From NCBI RefSeq assembly GCF_013407595.1, contig NZ_JABEKX010000001.1, positions 1,103,742 through 1,167,741 of the forward strand: a DNA stretch of 64,000 bases, read 5' to 3'. Under the pieces are notes generated by a model. That model did not search any database. It was not told the origin of the DNA and saw nothing but the letters and a program-made list of their open reading frames with translations. This document shows positions 43,667 to 52,068 of this stretch, piece after piece. Origin of the DNA: Lacticaseibacillus absianus. GTDB taxonomy: Bacteria; Bacillota; Bacilli; Lactobacillales; Lactobacillaceae. Numbering within the stretch: position 1 is the first letter of the stretch; each line of letters begins with the position of its first letter. Both the position numbers and the translations under genes were made by a program.

Positions 43667-45361
43667 ATGATCAAACATCAAGCAATTATGATCGGGGCTG
43701 GGCTGGCCAACATGGCAAGCGCAGTGTACCTGATTCAAGAAGGTCATTGGGCTGGCGACGCGATCACGTTTTATGGGATCGACGATCACGGCTCCAACGA
43801 CGGCAGTGCCGCCAGCGAACAGGCAGCAGACTACTGGAACGCCAACCATCCGCTGGACAACACGACCGGCTTCATCGCCCGCGGTGGCCGAATGCTGAAC
43901 TATCGCACTTACGTGGACCTGATGGACCTGTTGAGCCGGATCCCGAGCGCAACGGAGCCGGGCATGACGGCGGCCGAAGACACGCGCGAGTTTGACGCGA
44001 AGCACCGCACCTTCGACAAGGCGCGCCTGATGCGGCGCGGTGATGGGATCGTGCAAGCCGGCAAATTGGGGTTGAACAACCAAGACCGCGCCCTGTTGAC
44101 CAAGCTCGTGATGATGCCGGATAAAGACGAGGAGCAGTTGGACAACGTCTCGATCGCCGACTACTTCCAAGACGATCCGCACATGTTCACCACCAACTTC
44201 TGGTACATGTGGGAGACGACGTTCGCCTTTCGCGTCCAGAGTTCTGCGCAAGAACTGCGGCGTTACATGCATATGATGCTGTATGAGTTCACCCAGATCG
44301 AGCACCTGGTTGGCGTCAACCGGACACGCTACAACCAGTTCGAGTCGATCATGCTGCCGCTGATCAATTACCTGAAGCAGGCGGGCGTGCGCTTCGAGCT
44401 CGGGCAGATTGTGACGGATTGGACCTTCAAGGACAGCGCGATGCAAGACGAGATCACCGTCACCGGCCTTGAGATCACGGACGCCACTACCGGTGCAGTT
44501 GAGCACCTGACCGTTGACGATGACACGGCAATTATTTTCACCAACGGGAGCATCACCGACTCGGCGACGATCGGTGATTACAACACGCCTGCCCGCGAGA
44601 ATATGGACTACGGGCTGAGCGCGGCGCTGTGGAAGAAGGCGGCGGAACGCTTCTACAACTTGGGTAACCCAGACAAGTTCTTCGCCGACCGCAACGCGTC
44701 GGAGTGGGTCAGCTTCACCCTGACCACGAGCGATCACGTTTTGCTCAACGAGATCACCCGGATCACGACGCAGGTCCCGGGGAACGCGCTGAACAGCTTC
44801 CTGTCGGTCGCACCGGTGTCTGAGGCCGGGCAGCCGGATGTGAATATGTCGATCGTCGTGCATCATCAGCCGCACTTTACGACGCAAAAGCCGAATGAGG
44901 CGGTCATCTGGGGCTACTTCCTGTATCCACGGCGGACCGGTGAGTTCGTCCAGAAGCCGTACATCGAGATGACCGGGGCAGAGATGTTGCAGGAGCTGCT
45001 CGGTCAGCTCAGCATGGTCGATCCCGGACCGATCAACATTCGCGAGAAGGAAGACGAGATCATGGCCAGCGTGATCAACTGCATCCCGGCCTACATGCCT
45101 TACGCTTCAGCGTTGTTCAACAACCGGGCGAAGTCGGACCGGCCGCTGGTGATCCCGGCGCATTCGACGAACCTTGCGTTCACCGGTGAATTCGCCGAGC
45201 AGCCTTACCAGATGGTCTTCACGGAGCAAAGCGCGGTGCGCTCTGGCGAGATCGCCGCGTACCACTTCGCGGGGATCCCGATGAGCCGCTTAGTCAAGAC
45301 CCCGCGTTACGATAAGGACATCCCGACGCTGCTGCGTGCGACGAAGAAGATGTTCGACTGA
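43667..45361 (+). CDS. ohyA: Oleate hydratase (myosin cross-reactive antigen family)
   Basis: This 564-residue FAD enzyme adds water to the cis-9 double bond of oleic and linoleic acid, giving 10-hydroxy fatty acids and detoxifying free fatty acids. The FAD-binding start IGAGLANMASAVYLI (residues 9-23) has GxGxxxxxA spacing. GGRMLNYRTYVDLMDLLSRIPS, NFWYMWETTFAF and GFIARGGR are typical of the family, and the length fits. ATG 43667 follows AAGGAGG; a longer frame reaches into the upstream peptide gene in another phase. A TetR-type regulator is convergent downstream. Confidence 0.93.
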   Translation: MIKHQAIMIGAGLANMASAVYLIQEGHWAGDAITFYGIDDHGSNDGSAASEQAADYWNANHPLDNTTGFIARGGRMLNYRTYVDLMDLLSRIPSATEPGMTAAEDTREFDAKHRTFDKARLMRRGDGIVQAGKLGLNNQDRALLTKLVMMPDKDEEQLDNVSIADYFQDDPHMFTTNFWYMWETTFAFRVQSSAQELRRYMHMMLYEFTQIEHLVGVNRTRYNQFESIMLPLINYLKQAGVRFELGQIVTDWTFKDSAMQDEITVTGLEITDATTGAVEHLTVDDDTAIIFTNGSITDSATIGDYNTPARENMDYGLSAALWKKAAERFYNLGNPDKFFADRNASEWVSFTLTTSDHVLLNEITRITTQVPGNALNSFLSVAPVSEAGQPDVNMSIVVHHQPHFTTQKPNEAVIWGYFLYPRRTGEFVQKPYIEMTGAEMLQELLGQLSMVDPGPINIREKEDEIMASVINCIPAYMPYASALFNNRAKSDRPLVIPAHSTNLAFTGEFAEQPYQMVFTEQSAVRSGEIAAYHFAGIPMSRLVKTPRYDKDIPTLLRATKKMFD

Positions 45362-45378
45362 CTTATCTGACCGACCCC

Positions 45379-45421
45379 AAAAAGCCCGCCAGCACCTCTA
45401 TCAAAGAGGCGCTGGCGGGCT
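45379..45421. terminator. Terminator between ohyA and the tetR-like gene
   Basis: AGCCCGCCAGC pairs with GCTGGCGGGCT around an inner CCTC/GAGG stem. The minus strand runs into TTTTT after the TetR gene; the plus strand has only a weak T tract. Confidence 0.78.
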
Positions 45422-45444
45422 TCGTTGCGCCCGAGATGTCGGGC

Positions 45445-46002
45445 TCAGATCATCGTGCGTGAGTTGCGCACGGCGTTGGCCATCGCACCGGTCAGCATGA
45501 CCTGGGCCCGTTTGACCATCGCCGCTTTGTCTTCGGTCAGCCCATGCATCAGCCATTGAATGATCTGGGCGACGATGGCCAGACCGTAAAAGTTGCAGAT
45601 GTCTTCTTGCAGGTGCTTGGGCAGCGTCGGGTCTGCATCGACGACGACCCGCCGCACCAGCTGGGCGGCCACGGTCGCCAGCAGTTGCTCGAGCAGGTCA
45701 CGACCGACGGAGTTGAAGCTGGCGAGGCAAAATGAGCGGTTATCGTCGATGTAATCTAGCAGCATCGCGTAGGCGGTGTCCCAGCGGTCGATCTGCGCGT
45801 ATTTCTCCATCTGCGTCACGATCTCCTGCTCATACACCCAGGCCAGCAGCGAGTAGATGTCCTCGAAGTGGTAGTAGAACGTATTGCGCGTCACGCCGGC
45901 GCGTTGCGTCAAAGCGTTGATCGTGATGTGATCCAAGGCCGTGGTTGCCATCATGTCGCGTAGGGTGTGCGCCAGCAGGTGCTTGGTCTCCGCGCTTGCC
46001 AT
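45445..46002 (-). CDS. TetR-family regulator (DhaS-like)
   Basis: This 185-residue protein has an N-terminal helix-turn-helix (ITINALTQRAGVTRNTFYYHFEDIYSLL) and an all-helical ligand domain of the TetR_C_8 type seen in regulators near dihydroxyacetone or stress genes. Its ATG directly follows the TAG of the phosphatase gene, so both are co-transcribed. It is convergent with oleate hydratase. Control of that gene is possible but no operator is seen. Confidence 0.85.
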   Translation of the reverse strand: MASAETKHLLAHTLRDMMATTALDHITINALTQRAGVTRNTFYYHFEDIYSLLAWVYEQEIVTQMEKYAQIDRWDTAYAMLLDYIDDNRSFCLASFNSVGRDLLEQLLATVAAQLVRRVVVDADPTLPKHLQEDICNFYGLAIVAQIIQWLMHGLTEDKAAMVKRAQVMLTGAMANAVRNSRTMI

Positions 46003-46665
46003 CTACATCACCGTCAGCTCGTTGAAGCTTAAGACCTTAACGCCTTCATCCGTCAGGGCGATCTTGGAGATCGACCCGTTGCGCGGACTGTCGGTGACGA
46101 TGAAGCCGTCCTGCTTGCCAAACTTATCGACGATGCTGCGGATCGTCGTGCCGTGGGTGACCAGCAAGACGTTATCACCGTTTTGGTTCTCCTGCCGCAG
46201 CAGCTTGAAGCCTTGCTGAAGGCGGGTCCAATACGTCAAGGCGTCTTCTGCATCATGGATGGGGTCGGCTTCGTGCATGAAGTCTTTGCTGGCATCGACA
46301 CCGTAGCGTTCGATCAGGTCCTTGAACGTGCGTACGCCGTGGGGCATCCCGACAGCGTACCAGGCCTTGGGCGAGTCTTCACCTTCGAAGTACCCGTAGA
46401 ACTGTTCGCGAAACAGTGGTGTGCTCGTCAGTTGGACGTCGGTGTTGAAGTTTTGGGCCAAGATGAGGTTGGCGGTGTTCATCGCGCGGGTGGTGTCGCT
46501 GGAATACGCGTGGGTGAAGGTGATGTGGCGCAGGGCGTCGCCGGCGCGCCGTCCATCCGCTAGACCGGACTCAGTCAGCGGGGAGTCGCACCAGCCTTGC
46601 ATCTTGTTGTACTTGTTCAGCCAGGTCTGACCGTGGCGGACTAAGTAGACGGTGACAGTTTTCAT
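46003..46665 (-). CDS. Histidine phosphatase family protein
   Basis: This 220-residue protein of the phosphoglycerate mutase superfamily has the catalytic LVRHGQTWLNKYNKMQGWCDSPLTESG at the start and the second histidine in LLVTHGTTIRSI. YSSDTTRAMNTANLI supplies the conserved arginine. Sequence and size suggest a phosphatase of broad specificity and not the glycolytic enzyme. GGAGGG sets ATG 46665. It is followed without a gap by the TetR gene. Confidence 0.87.
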   Translation of the reverse strand: MKTVTVYLVRHGQTWLNKYNKMQGWCDSPLTESGLADGRRAGDALRHITFTHAYSSDTTRAMNTANLILAQNFNTDVQLTSTPLFREQFYGYFEGEDSPKAWYAVGMPHGVRTFKDLIERYGVDASKDFMHEADPIHDAEDALTYWTRLQQGFKLLRQENQNGDNVLLVTHGTTIRSIVDKFGKQDGFIVTDSPRNGSISKIALTDEGVKVLSFNELTVM

Positions 46666-46726
46666 TAAGATCCCTCCGGACGTTTGATCTGCTTCCAGTT
46701 TAGCACAACCGCATGCGCGGTGATCA

Positions 46727-47566
46727 TCAGCGGGCAAAAAGCGCCGGGGTCGCTAGCCAGTCGCGTAGCTGCGCGACGGCGCTGGCCCGGTACGGTACCG
46801 ACGCGTAATGGACGAAGCCGTCAAGCGTCGTCTCAAACAGGGTAAGCGCATGATCGAGGCTGCGTCGGGTGGCCGTCAGGTCGGTCTGCGCGTATGTCGC
46901 CGCTAGCTGGCTCTGGGTCGCTGGGGTCAGCGTGGCCCAGAGAAATTTGCTCGAGACGCCTGCATCGAAGTGTCCGTCGCAGGCCAACGTGGCCTTGAAG
47001 CTCAGCAACCGCAGCAGTTCTGGGCGGACGTGCGCATTGAACTGCTCGTTGGCGTAGAGGAGTTTGCCCCGGGCCAAGCCTTTGACTACGTTGCCGGCGC
47101 ACCAGTAGAACTCATTGGCGCAATTGTTGAGCTGGGTCTGCGTCGGGACCGGCACCCAGTGGCTCGCTGCACTGGTGGGCCTAGCGGTGAGGCGGCCATC
47201 GTCGCGTTGCCACACCAGCGTGTTCAGGCTGTTGCCCGCGAGGTACGCCGCAAGGTCTTGGACCGGCGCCAGCTTAAGGTCGATTCGCCGGGTCCCAGAG
47301 TAGCGTGTCAGCCAGCTCTCCCAAGTGTGGGTGTCGGGCCCGAACAGGTGCGTGTCCGTCAGGTGTTGCACGAGCGTGGGGGTCCCGAGCTGATGTAGCC
47401 ACCAATGACCATCCGCGGCCGCCAGATCGCGGACGAATAGGGTGACATCAAGGTCGGTCCAGGCGTCTGCAACTGCTTCGTGATCGTTGCGGGCGCCTTC
47501 CGTGCCGATCGCCTGAACGTTAGGGTCAGCCTGCGCTAAGTCGATCAGTCGAGCAAGGTCTGTCAT
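46727..47566 (-). CDS. ANT(6)/AadE-like aminoglycoside adenylyltransferase family protein
   Basis: This 279-residue protein resembles streptomycin 6-adenylyltransferases (PF04439). The nucleotidyltransferase core GTEGARNDHEAVADAWTDLDVTLFV holds the metal-binding DLD, and NNCANEFYWCAGNVVKGLARGKLLYA is the characteristic C-terminal helix. The usual GSRxN motif reads GARND here. ATG 47566 follows AAGGAGG. It has the same GC content as its neighbours and no mobile element is adjacent, so it looks like a chromosomal family member; activity on streptomycin is not shown. Confidence 0.75.
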   Translation of the reverse strand: MTDLARLIDLAQADPNVQAIGTEGARNDHEAVADAWTDLDVTLFVRDLAAADGHWWLHQLGTPTLVQHLTDTHLFGPDTHTWESWLTRYSGTRRIDLKLAPVQDLAAYLAGNSLNTLVWQRDDGRLTARPTSAASHWVPVPTQTQLNNCANEFYWCAGNVVKGLARGKLLYANEQFNAHVRPELLRLLSFKATLACDGHFDAGVSSKFLWATLTPATQSQLAATYAQTDLTATRRSLDHALTLFETTLDGFVHYASVPYRASAVAQLRDWLATPALFAR

Positions 47567-47617
47567 GTGGTCGCCTCCTTTGGCGCTTTTGATTATACGC
47601 TTGCGCGCGCCCAACGC

Positions 47618-47644
47618 AAAAACGTCTCAGCCTGAGCTGAGACG
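47618..47644 (-). terminator. Terminator of the prolyl aminopeptidase gene
   Basis: CGTCTCAG pairs with CTGAGACG around a 6-base stretch and is followed on the minus strand by TTTTT. Confidence 0.85.
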
Positions 47645-47649
47645 CGTGG

Positions 47650-48564
47650 TCAGTCGTTGAAGTTGTCGGTCTCGACGTCGGTGATGAACTGCTTCAGGTG
47701 CTTGAAGTAGACCGGGGCGTTGTCGATCATGTGGTGGTGCCCACCGTCTGGCGTGGTGACTAGGCGGGCGTGGGGAATGTCTTCTGCCATCCGCTGGGCG
47801 GAGCGCATCGGCATCGTTTCGTGTTCGCCGAAGGTCAGCAGCGTCGGCACGGTGATGTTGTGGATCTGGTCTCGGATGTCCCAGTCCTTGAGTTTGCCAG
47901 TGACAACGAATTCGTTGTCACCTTGGAAGGCGTTGTAGACCGCCGTTCCGGTGGTGTTGATCAGATGGGCGATCGCCGGTGGCTGCTTGCGATCCACGTA
48001 ACCGGCGTTCAGCACGTCGACGTAAGCCTGGTACTGGGCGTCATCCCACTGACCGGCGGCCTCGATCTGCTGCATGTAGCGGACCGCTGAAGGCGGCAGG
48101 GCCTCCTCGCGCACGAGGTTGATGTGTTCCACGTATTCGTCGATGTTGTCGATCATGGAGGAGATGATGGCGCCCTTGAGGTGCTCGCCGTACTTCAAGG
48201 CGTAGAGTTGCGTCAGCGCGCCACCCCAGCTCTGGCCGATCAGGTAGAACTGATCGAGTCCCAGCTTCTGGCGCACCTCTTCGACCTCACCGAGGAAGTA
48301 ATCGGTGGTCAGGTACTTGGCCGCGATCTCGGGGTCTGAGTAGTCCGGTTGATCGGAATAAAACGACCCGAGCTGATCGTACATGTGCACCTGCACCCCG
48401 AGGTCAGCGAGCTGTTCACCGAAGTTTTCCCAGTATTCATGGTTACCACCGGGACCCCCATGCAGGCAGAGCAGGTGGATATCGCCTGTGCCTTGGGTAT
48501 TGGTCCAGAGGTGGTAACCGTTGTCGAGCGTTAAGATAGTTGTTCCTTGCTTCAATCCAGTCAC
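47650..48564 (-). CDS. Proline iminopeptidase-family alpha/beta hydrolase
   Basis: This 304-residue protein has the S33 peptidase pattern: LCLHGGPGGNHEYW (oxyanion HGGPGG), YLIGQSWGGALTQLYAL with the nucleophile serine, and the C-terminal PDGGHHHMIDN with the catalytic histidine. Such enzymes release N-terminal proline from peptides and are common in lactobacilli (PepI/PepR group). The start is GTG 48564 with a weak ribosome site. It is a single gene with its own terminator. Confidence 0.87.
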   Translation of the reverse strand: MTGLKQGTTILTLDNGYHLWTNTQGTGDIHLLCLHGGPGGNHEYWENFGEQLADLGVQVHMYDQLGSFYSDQPDYSDPEIAAKYLTTDYFLGEVEEVRQKLGLDQFYLIGQSWGGALTQLYALKYGEHLKGAIISSMIDNIDEYVEHINLVREEALPPSAVRYMQQIEAAGQWDDAQYQAYVDVLNAGYVDRKQPPAIAHLINTTGTAVYNAFQGDNEFVVTGKLKDWDIRDQIHNITVPTLLTFGEHETMPMRSAQRMAEDIPHARLVTTPDGGHHHMIDNAPVYFKHLKQFITDVETDNFND

Positions 48565-48622
48565 CGCTTTCTAATAATGGTCTCATTCTATCACGAAACC
48601 GCCATGCTGTCTGGGGTTTTCT

Positions 48623-49558
48623 TCAATCGCGGGCGATGAAATCCGAATCGATCTGTACCTGACCGGTGCGTGCGCCGATCGCAAGGGCTAAGGCGGCACG
48701 TCCGACGCGCTTGAAGTGGTGGTCGATCGAGGGGATCCCCATCAGCTGGGCGCTCAACTGGTTCTCCTGGCCCATCATTGGCGGGGCGACGCGGTCGTGG
48801 TCGTGGTAATACCGCAGGACGCCAGCGGCGATGTCGTCGCCGTTAGCGAAGATGAAGTCCGGCTGACGCTGAACGAAGAACGCGCCGGCCGCGACCCCGT
48901 CCGCATAAGTCATCGAGCCAATCCAGTTGTTGGCAGGATCCGGTGAGGTCCCCATCACCTGGGTGTAGGCAGCAACCATCGCCGCGGCAGTCGCAGAGAG
49001 CGCAGGGTCGCGGGGCAGCATCATGCCGATCCGCCGGTAGCCATGCGCCTGGATCCACTGGAACGCGTCGAGGTAGCTGGTCCCGCGGTCGGTGTAGGCA
49101 GCGGGTAGCGGGGTGGCCTCGGGGTCTTGGCACACCACGACGGGGCCGTACTTGAGGTAAGGCACCATTGCGTCGAGCGCCAGGCTGTGGGAGGTGAAGA
49201 TCAGACCGTCGTAAGCTTTGCGGCGCAGCTGGTCGAGATACGCTTGCTCGACTTCTGGCGCATAGTTCGACGGCAGCATGGTGACGCGGTAACCTTGCGC
49301 GAATGCCTCGTGCATGATCCCAGCAATCAGGTCGGTGTAATAGGGATGGTCGAGCATTGGCAACACGACGCCGATCGTCTGCGTGCGCCCGCGGCTGAGG
49401 TCGCGCGCTACATCATTGGGGACATAATCGAGCTCACGGATCACGGCTTCGACTTTGGCGCGGACCGCAGCAGAAACGTATTTGTGGTGGTTCAAGACGC
49501 GCGAGACGGTGGTGGCGGAGTAGCCACTGGCACGTGCGATATCGTGAATGTTTGTCAT
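48623..49558 (-). CDS. LacI-family transcriptional regulator
   Basis: This 311-residue repressor has the N-terminal helix-turn-helix TNIHDIARASGYSATTVSRVLNHHKYVS, the hinge NDVARDLSRGRTQTIGVVLPMLDHPYY and a periplasmic-binding-protein-like sugar domain. ATG 49558 follows AAAGGA; GTG three codons upstream is less likely. No sugar operon is adjacent, so its regulon lies elsewhere. It is separated from the upstream EIIA-like gene by a terminator. Confidence 0.9.
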   Translation of the reverse strand: MTNIHDIARASGYSATTVSRVLNHHKYVSAAVRAKVEAVIRELDYVPNDVARDLSRGRTQTIGVVLPMLDHPYYTDLIAGIMHEAFAQGYRVTMLPSNYAPEVEQAYLDQLRRKAYDGLIFTSHSLALDAMVPYLKYGPVVVCQDPEATPLPAAYTDRGTSYLDAFQWIQAHGYRRIGMMLPRDPALSATAAAMVAAYTQVMGTSPDPANNWIGSMTYADGVAAGAFFVQRQPDFIFANGDDIAAGVLRYYHDHDRVAPPMMGQENQLSAQLMGIPSIDHHFKRVGRAALALAIGARTGQVQIDSDFIARD

Positions 49559-49591
49559 CTCGACCATCCTTTCTCACTTCTAGTGTACCGC

Positions 49592-49636
49592 AAAAAAAGT
49601 CCCGTACTAGTCGGAGGCGACCGAACTAGCGGGACT
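49592..49636 (-). terminator. Terminator after the EIIA-like gene
   Basis: On the minus strand AGTCCCGCTAG pairs with CTAGTACGGGACT (one bulge) and is followed by seven Ts. It isolates the LacI gene downstream. Confidence 0.8.
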
Positions 49637-49685
49637 CGCTGCGAAAAACCGGGACACGTGGCGCGGCGACCGACGGGAGAGGCAG

Positions 49686-50135
49686 TCAATCGAGCAACGT
49701 GCGGTTCAGTTGGTTCAGCGCTGAGGCGTTGGATCTCAGCGCATCGAGCGTGTCGGCAGCCGCCACAAGGTGGGCTTCTGCCGACGCGGCTAGTGTGGCG
49801 TACGCGCCTTCTGGGGCCTGCGCTGGCATGACGATCGCCAGCGCAAAGTCGACCGCGATCCCGGTCGCCCCCCACAAGATTGGGTCCTTGAACGAAAGTA
49901 GGACGGTCTTGGGGGTGCGCACGTCCGGGGTGGTGGTGTGTGTCAGGAGGATGCGGTCAGCGATCAGGTGGGTGCCCTGCACCTCGCTGGCGATGAAGCT
50001 GGCCTTCAGCCCCTGTGCGTTGATCCCTAACTTGTCGGCCGCGGTGTCAGCGATCGCGTGCAAGGCGCTGAGCTCGTTGGCTTGGTCCAGCTTGACGTCA
50101 ATGGCGACGGACTTCTTGGTGAACAGTGCAAACAT
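49686..50135 (-). CDS. PTS EIIA (fructose/mannitol type)-like protein
   Basis: This 149-residue protein matches the PTS_EIIA_2 pattern: ASEVQGTHLIADRILLTH ends in histidine 66, the position of the phosphorylated residue. The preceding arginine of the usual RE motif is replaced (ASE), and the following residues TTTP differ from the common proline-alanine, so the family member is divergent. ATG 50135 follows GGAGGG. No EIIB or EIIC gene is near, which suggests a regulatory EIIA, perhaps acting on a PRD-containing regulator such as the Mga-like proteins. This link is inferred. Confidence 0.68.
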   Translation of the reverse strand: MFALFTKKSVAIDVKLDQANELSALHAIADTAADKLGINAQGLKASFIASEVQGTHLIADRILLTHTTTPDVRTPKTVLLSFKDPILWGATGIAVDFALAIVMPAQAPEGAYATLAASAEAHLVAAADTLDALRSNASALNQLNRTLLD

Positions 50136-50338
50136 GTTGATCCCTCCAGTTGTATGATTGCAGGCGCGCCCCGCGGTGGCGCTTCTTCTTACCTGCAGAC
50201 CCAGTCTAAAGTGTGGAACGCGTTTCAGGTCAAGCGATTCAGCAAAAAAAATTGGGCCGGGCCAACCGTGCGGTCGCAGGCGATGTGGCGTGCCACCCGC
50301 CGCAGATCGGCGCGTGATCAGCTGACAAGCATTTCCCC

Positions 50339-50366
50339 TTGACTTTCCGCCAGAATCCGGTATGCT
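50339..50366 (+). promoter_or_regulatory. rpmG promoter
   Basis: TTGACT at 50339-50344 and TATGCT at 50361-50366 are spaced by 16 bp, about 40 bases before the rpmG ATG. Confidence 0.68.
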
Positions 50367-50405
50367 AGTTAGGTTAGTAATCTGATAGAAAGAGGTGAAA
50401 GTAAG

Positions 50406-50558
50406 ATGCGTGATAACATTCTTCTTGCTTGCGCCGAAACCGGCGAACGGATCTATCTGACTTCCAAGAACAAGCGTAACACGCCTGATCGTCTGTCTTT
50501 GAAGAAGTACTCTCCAAAGTTGCGTAAGCGTGTGACCTTCACCGAAGTTAAGAAGTAG
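50406..50558 (+). CDS. rpmG: Ribosomal protein L33, zinc-independent form
   Basis: This 50-residue protein is large-subunit protein L33. It shows [35 protein letters not shown] as a whole, with only one cysteine (C8), so both CxxC pairs of the zinc-binding form are missing. Such C-minus copies often replace the zinc form when zinc is scarce. GAGGTGA precedes ATG 50406. It has its own promoter and terminator, and no secE or nusG gene follows, unlike one common arrangement. Confidence 0.93.
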   Translation: MRDNILLACAETGERIYLTSKNKRNTPDRLSLKKYSPKLRKRVTFTEVKK

Positions 50559-50589
50559 TTCGTCGCTTACGGCCGTAGCGACTAACCGA

Positions 50590-50620
50590 CAGGTGTCCGG
50601 GATCTCCGGACGCCTGTTTT
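50590..50620 (+). terminator. Terminator after rpmG
   Basis: CAGG.GTCCGG pairs with CCGGAC.CCTG around GATCT, followed by TTTT. Confidence 0.8.
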
Positions 50621-50670
50621 GTCGTCGGCGGCGGCCGCCGTGGTACACTAGATCCAAGGAGGGTGGACGC

Positions 50671-51195
50671 ATGCGATTACAGACCGACACACTCGTGGTG
50701 CGGCCATTTGAGGCCGCCGACGCACAGGCGCTTCTTGCGTACGCGAACGACCCGCAGGTGATCGGGCCCGCGGGGATGCGCGCGCTGACGACCCCGGAAG
50801 AGGCAGCTGCCTTCATCGCCCGATCGCACGACGAGCACGCGATCGTCCTGGCGGGCCGCGTTGTCGGGCAGATCGGAATCTACCCGCGCGCCGCAGACGG
50901 TCCGGACGGCCGTACGCGTGAATTGGGCTACGCGCTGGCGCGACGCTACTGGGGCCGCGGTGTGATGACTGCCGTGTTGCAGTTGGTGCTCGCGGAGCTG
51001 CGCCGTACCGGGATCACGGAAGTGTGGGCTGGCGTCTTCCCGGATAATCAGCGCTCCGTCGCCCTGTTGATCCGGACGGGGTTCACCTACCGCTTCACGG
51101 TGCCGCTTGCACTGGCCTTGACGCCCGGTGCCCCGCGGCGCGAGGCGTACTATAGTCAGTTGTTAGAAAATGAAAACAAGAAAACTGAAATGTGA
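50671..51195 (+). CDS. GNAT-family N-acetyltransferase, RimJ/RimL type
   Basis: This 174-residue protein belongs to Acetyltransf_3. It begins with the characteristic LQTDTLVVRPFEAADAQALLAYANDPQV, has the acetyl-CoA site RELGYALARRYWGRGVMTAVLQLVL and VFPDNQRSVALLIRTGFTY near the end. AAGGAGG precedes ATG 50671. Members modify ribosomal protein N-termini or small amines; the substrate here is not known. It stands alone after the rpmG terminator. Confidence 0.88.
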   Translation: MRLQTDTLVVRPFEAADAQALLAYANDPQVIGPAGMRALTTPEEAAAFIARSHDEHAIVLAGRVVGQIGIYPRAADGPDGRTRELGYALARRYWGRGVMTAVLQLVLAELRRTGITEVWAGVFPDNQRSVALLIRTGFTYRFTVPLALALTPGAPRREAYYSQLLENENKKTEM

Positions 51196-51294
51196 TGGAA
51201 ATTATTTTTTTCATTTCATATCAAAAAAGAAGGCTCGTGGCTTTGCTCCATTAATGCTATAATGAAACCAACATTACCCGTGGAGGTTTCAATA

Positions 51295-51846
51295 ATGAGT
51301 GCGCAATTAGAGTACGATCAGGTGTATGCGAAGCGGCTGGCCGCGATCGAGAAAGATCCGCAGTTCACGATCCTGTCTAGCATGAACCGGCCACCAGTGG
51401 CCGGTGATCAGAAGGCGACGCAGTACATTGTCTACACGGACTTCAAGCTCGAGAACCAGAAGCGCAACAGTTTCACGATCAGCGTCTACACCCCCTTCGA
51501 GAACGTCGACAAGTACGGCCACTCTAAGGCTGACTTTCAATCGCAACTGCTGTTTGATCTGAATCGGTGGGCGAACTCGATGCACATCACGGTGCTGGAG
51601 ACACTCGGCTCCGAATCGCGGCTCGCATTTTATGATTTCCAGAACATGGGCTTGGCCCAGCTGGCCCTGCGCGCCTTTATCAACCTAGCGAAGAAAGCGA
51701 ATGTCACGACGATCGACGGGAACCTGAGCTCCTTTGACCGTGATAACTTCGCCAAGCTCGAACACCTCTTCGGTAAGTTTGGGTTTGACCTACAGATCAA
51801 AGATGCCACGCAAGGGATCGGGAAGATCCGCCTAGAGGTGAAGTAA
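51295..51846 (+). CDS. Conserved-looking protein, unrecognised
   Basis: I do not recognise this 183-residue protein. It has no signal peptide or membrane helix. The middle contains KATQYIVYTDFKLENQKRNSF and SVYTPFENVDKYGHSKADF, the C-terminal third a helix GLAQLALRAFINLAKKANVT and SFDRDNFAKLEHLFGKFGF. It reads as a soluble alpha/beta protein. GGAGG before ATG 51295 and TATAAT at 51258-51263 support expression as a single gene, and a clear terminator follows. No function can be offered. Confidence 0.8.
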   Translation: MSAQLEYDQVYAKRLAAIEKDPQFTILSSMNRPPVAGDQKATQYIVYTDFKLENQKRNSFTISVYTPFENVDKYGHSKADFQSQLLFDLNRWANSMHITVLETLGSESRLAFYDFQNMGLAQLALRAFINLAKKANVTTIDGNLSSFDRDNFAKLEHLFGKFGFDLQIKDATQGIGKIRLEVK

Positions 51847-51855
51847 CACGCAGGA

Positions 51856-51885
51856 GGGGCGCCAAACTGGCGCCCCTTTATTTTT
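51856..51885 (+). terminator. Terminator before the acetoin genes
   Basis: GGGGCGCCA pairs with TGGCGCCCC around AAC and is followed by a T-rich tract. Confidence 0.85.
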
Positions 51886-51909
51886 ACCGGTAAAATGTAA
51901 CCGGTACCA
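51882..51909 (+). promoter_or_regulatory. 14-bp palindrome and adjacent cre box upstream of alsS
   Basis: TTTTACCGGTAAAA (51882-51895) is a perfect palindrome. Directly after it TGTAACCGGTACCA (51896-51909) fits the cre consensus TGNAANCGNTNNCA. Both lie about 90-115 bp before the alsS -35 box, a distance where CcpA often activates overflow genes. The protein bound by the palindrome is unknown. Confidence 0.6.
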
Positions 51910-51998
51910 TGTCGACGCGCTGGAATCTTTAACAGTTTTTCTTCTTAAACAGTACAGCGATACTGCTTGATAATCACGATAAAACACTTGAATCGAGT

Positions 51999-52026
51999 TT
52001 GACATGACACAGATTTGTGATAATGT
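51999..52026 (+). promoter_or_regulatory. alsS promoter
   Basis: TTGACA at 51999-52004 and TAATGT at 52021-52026 are spaced by 16 bp, about 40 bases before the alsS start. Confidence 0.6.
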
Positions 52027-52068
52027 ATGTAACAGTTAACCGCAAACACGGATCGAGGAGGAGCCATT

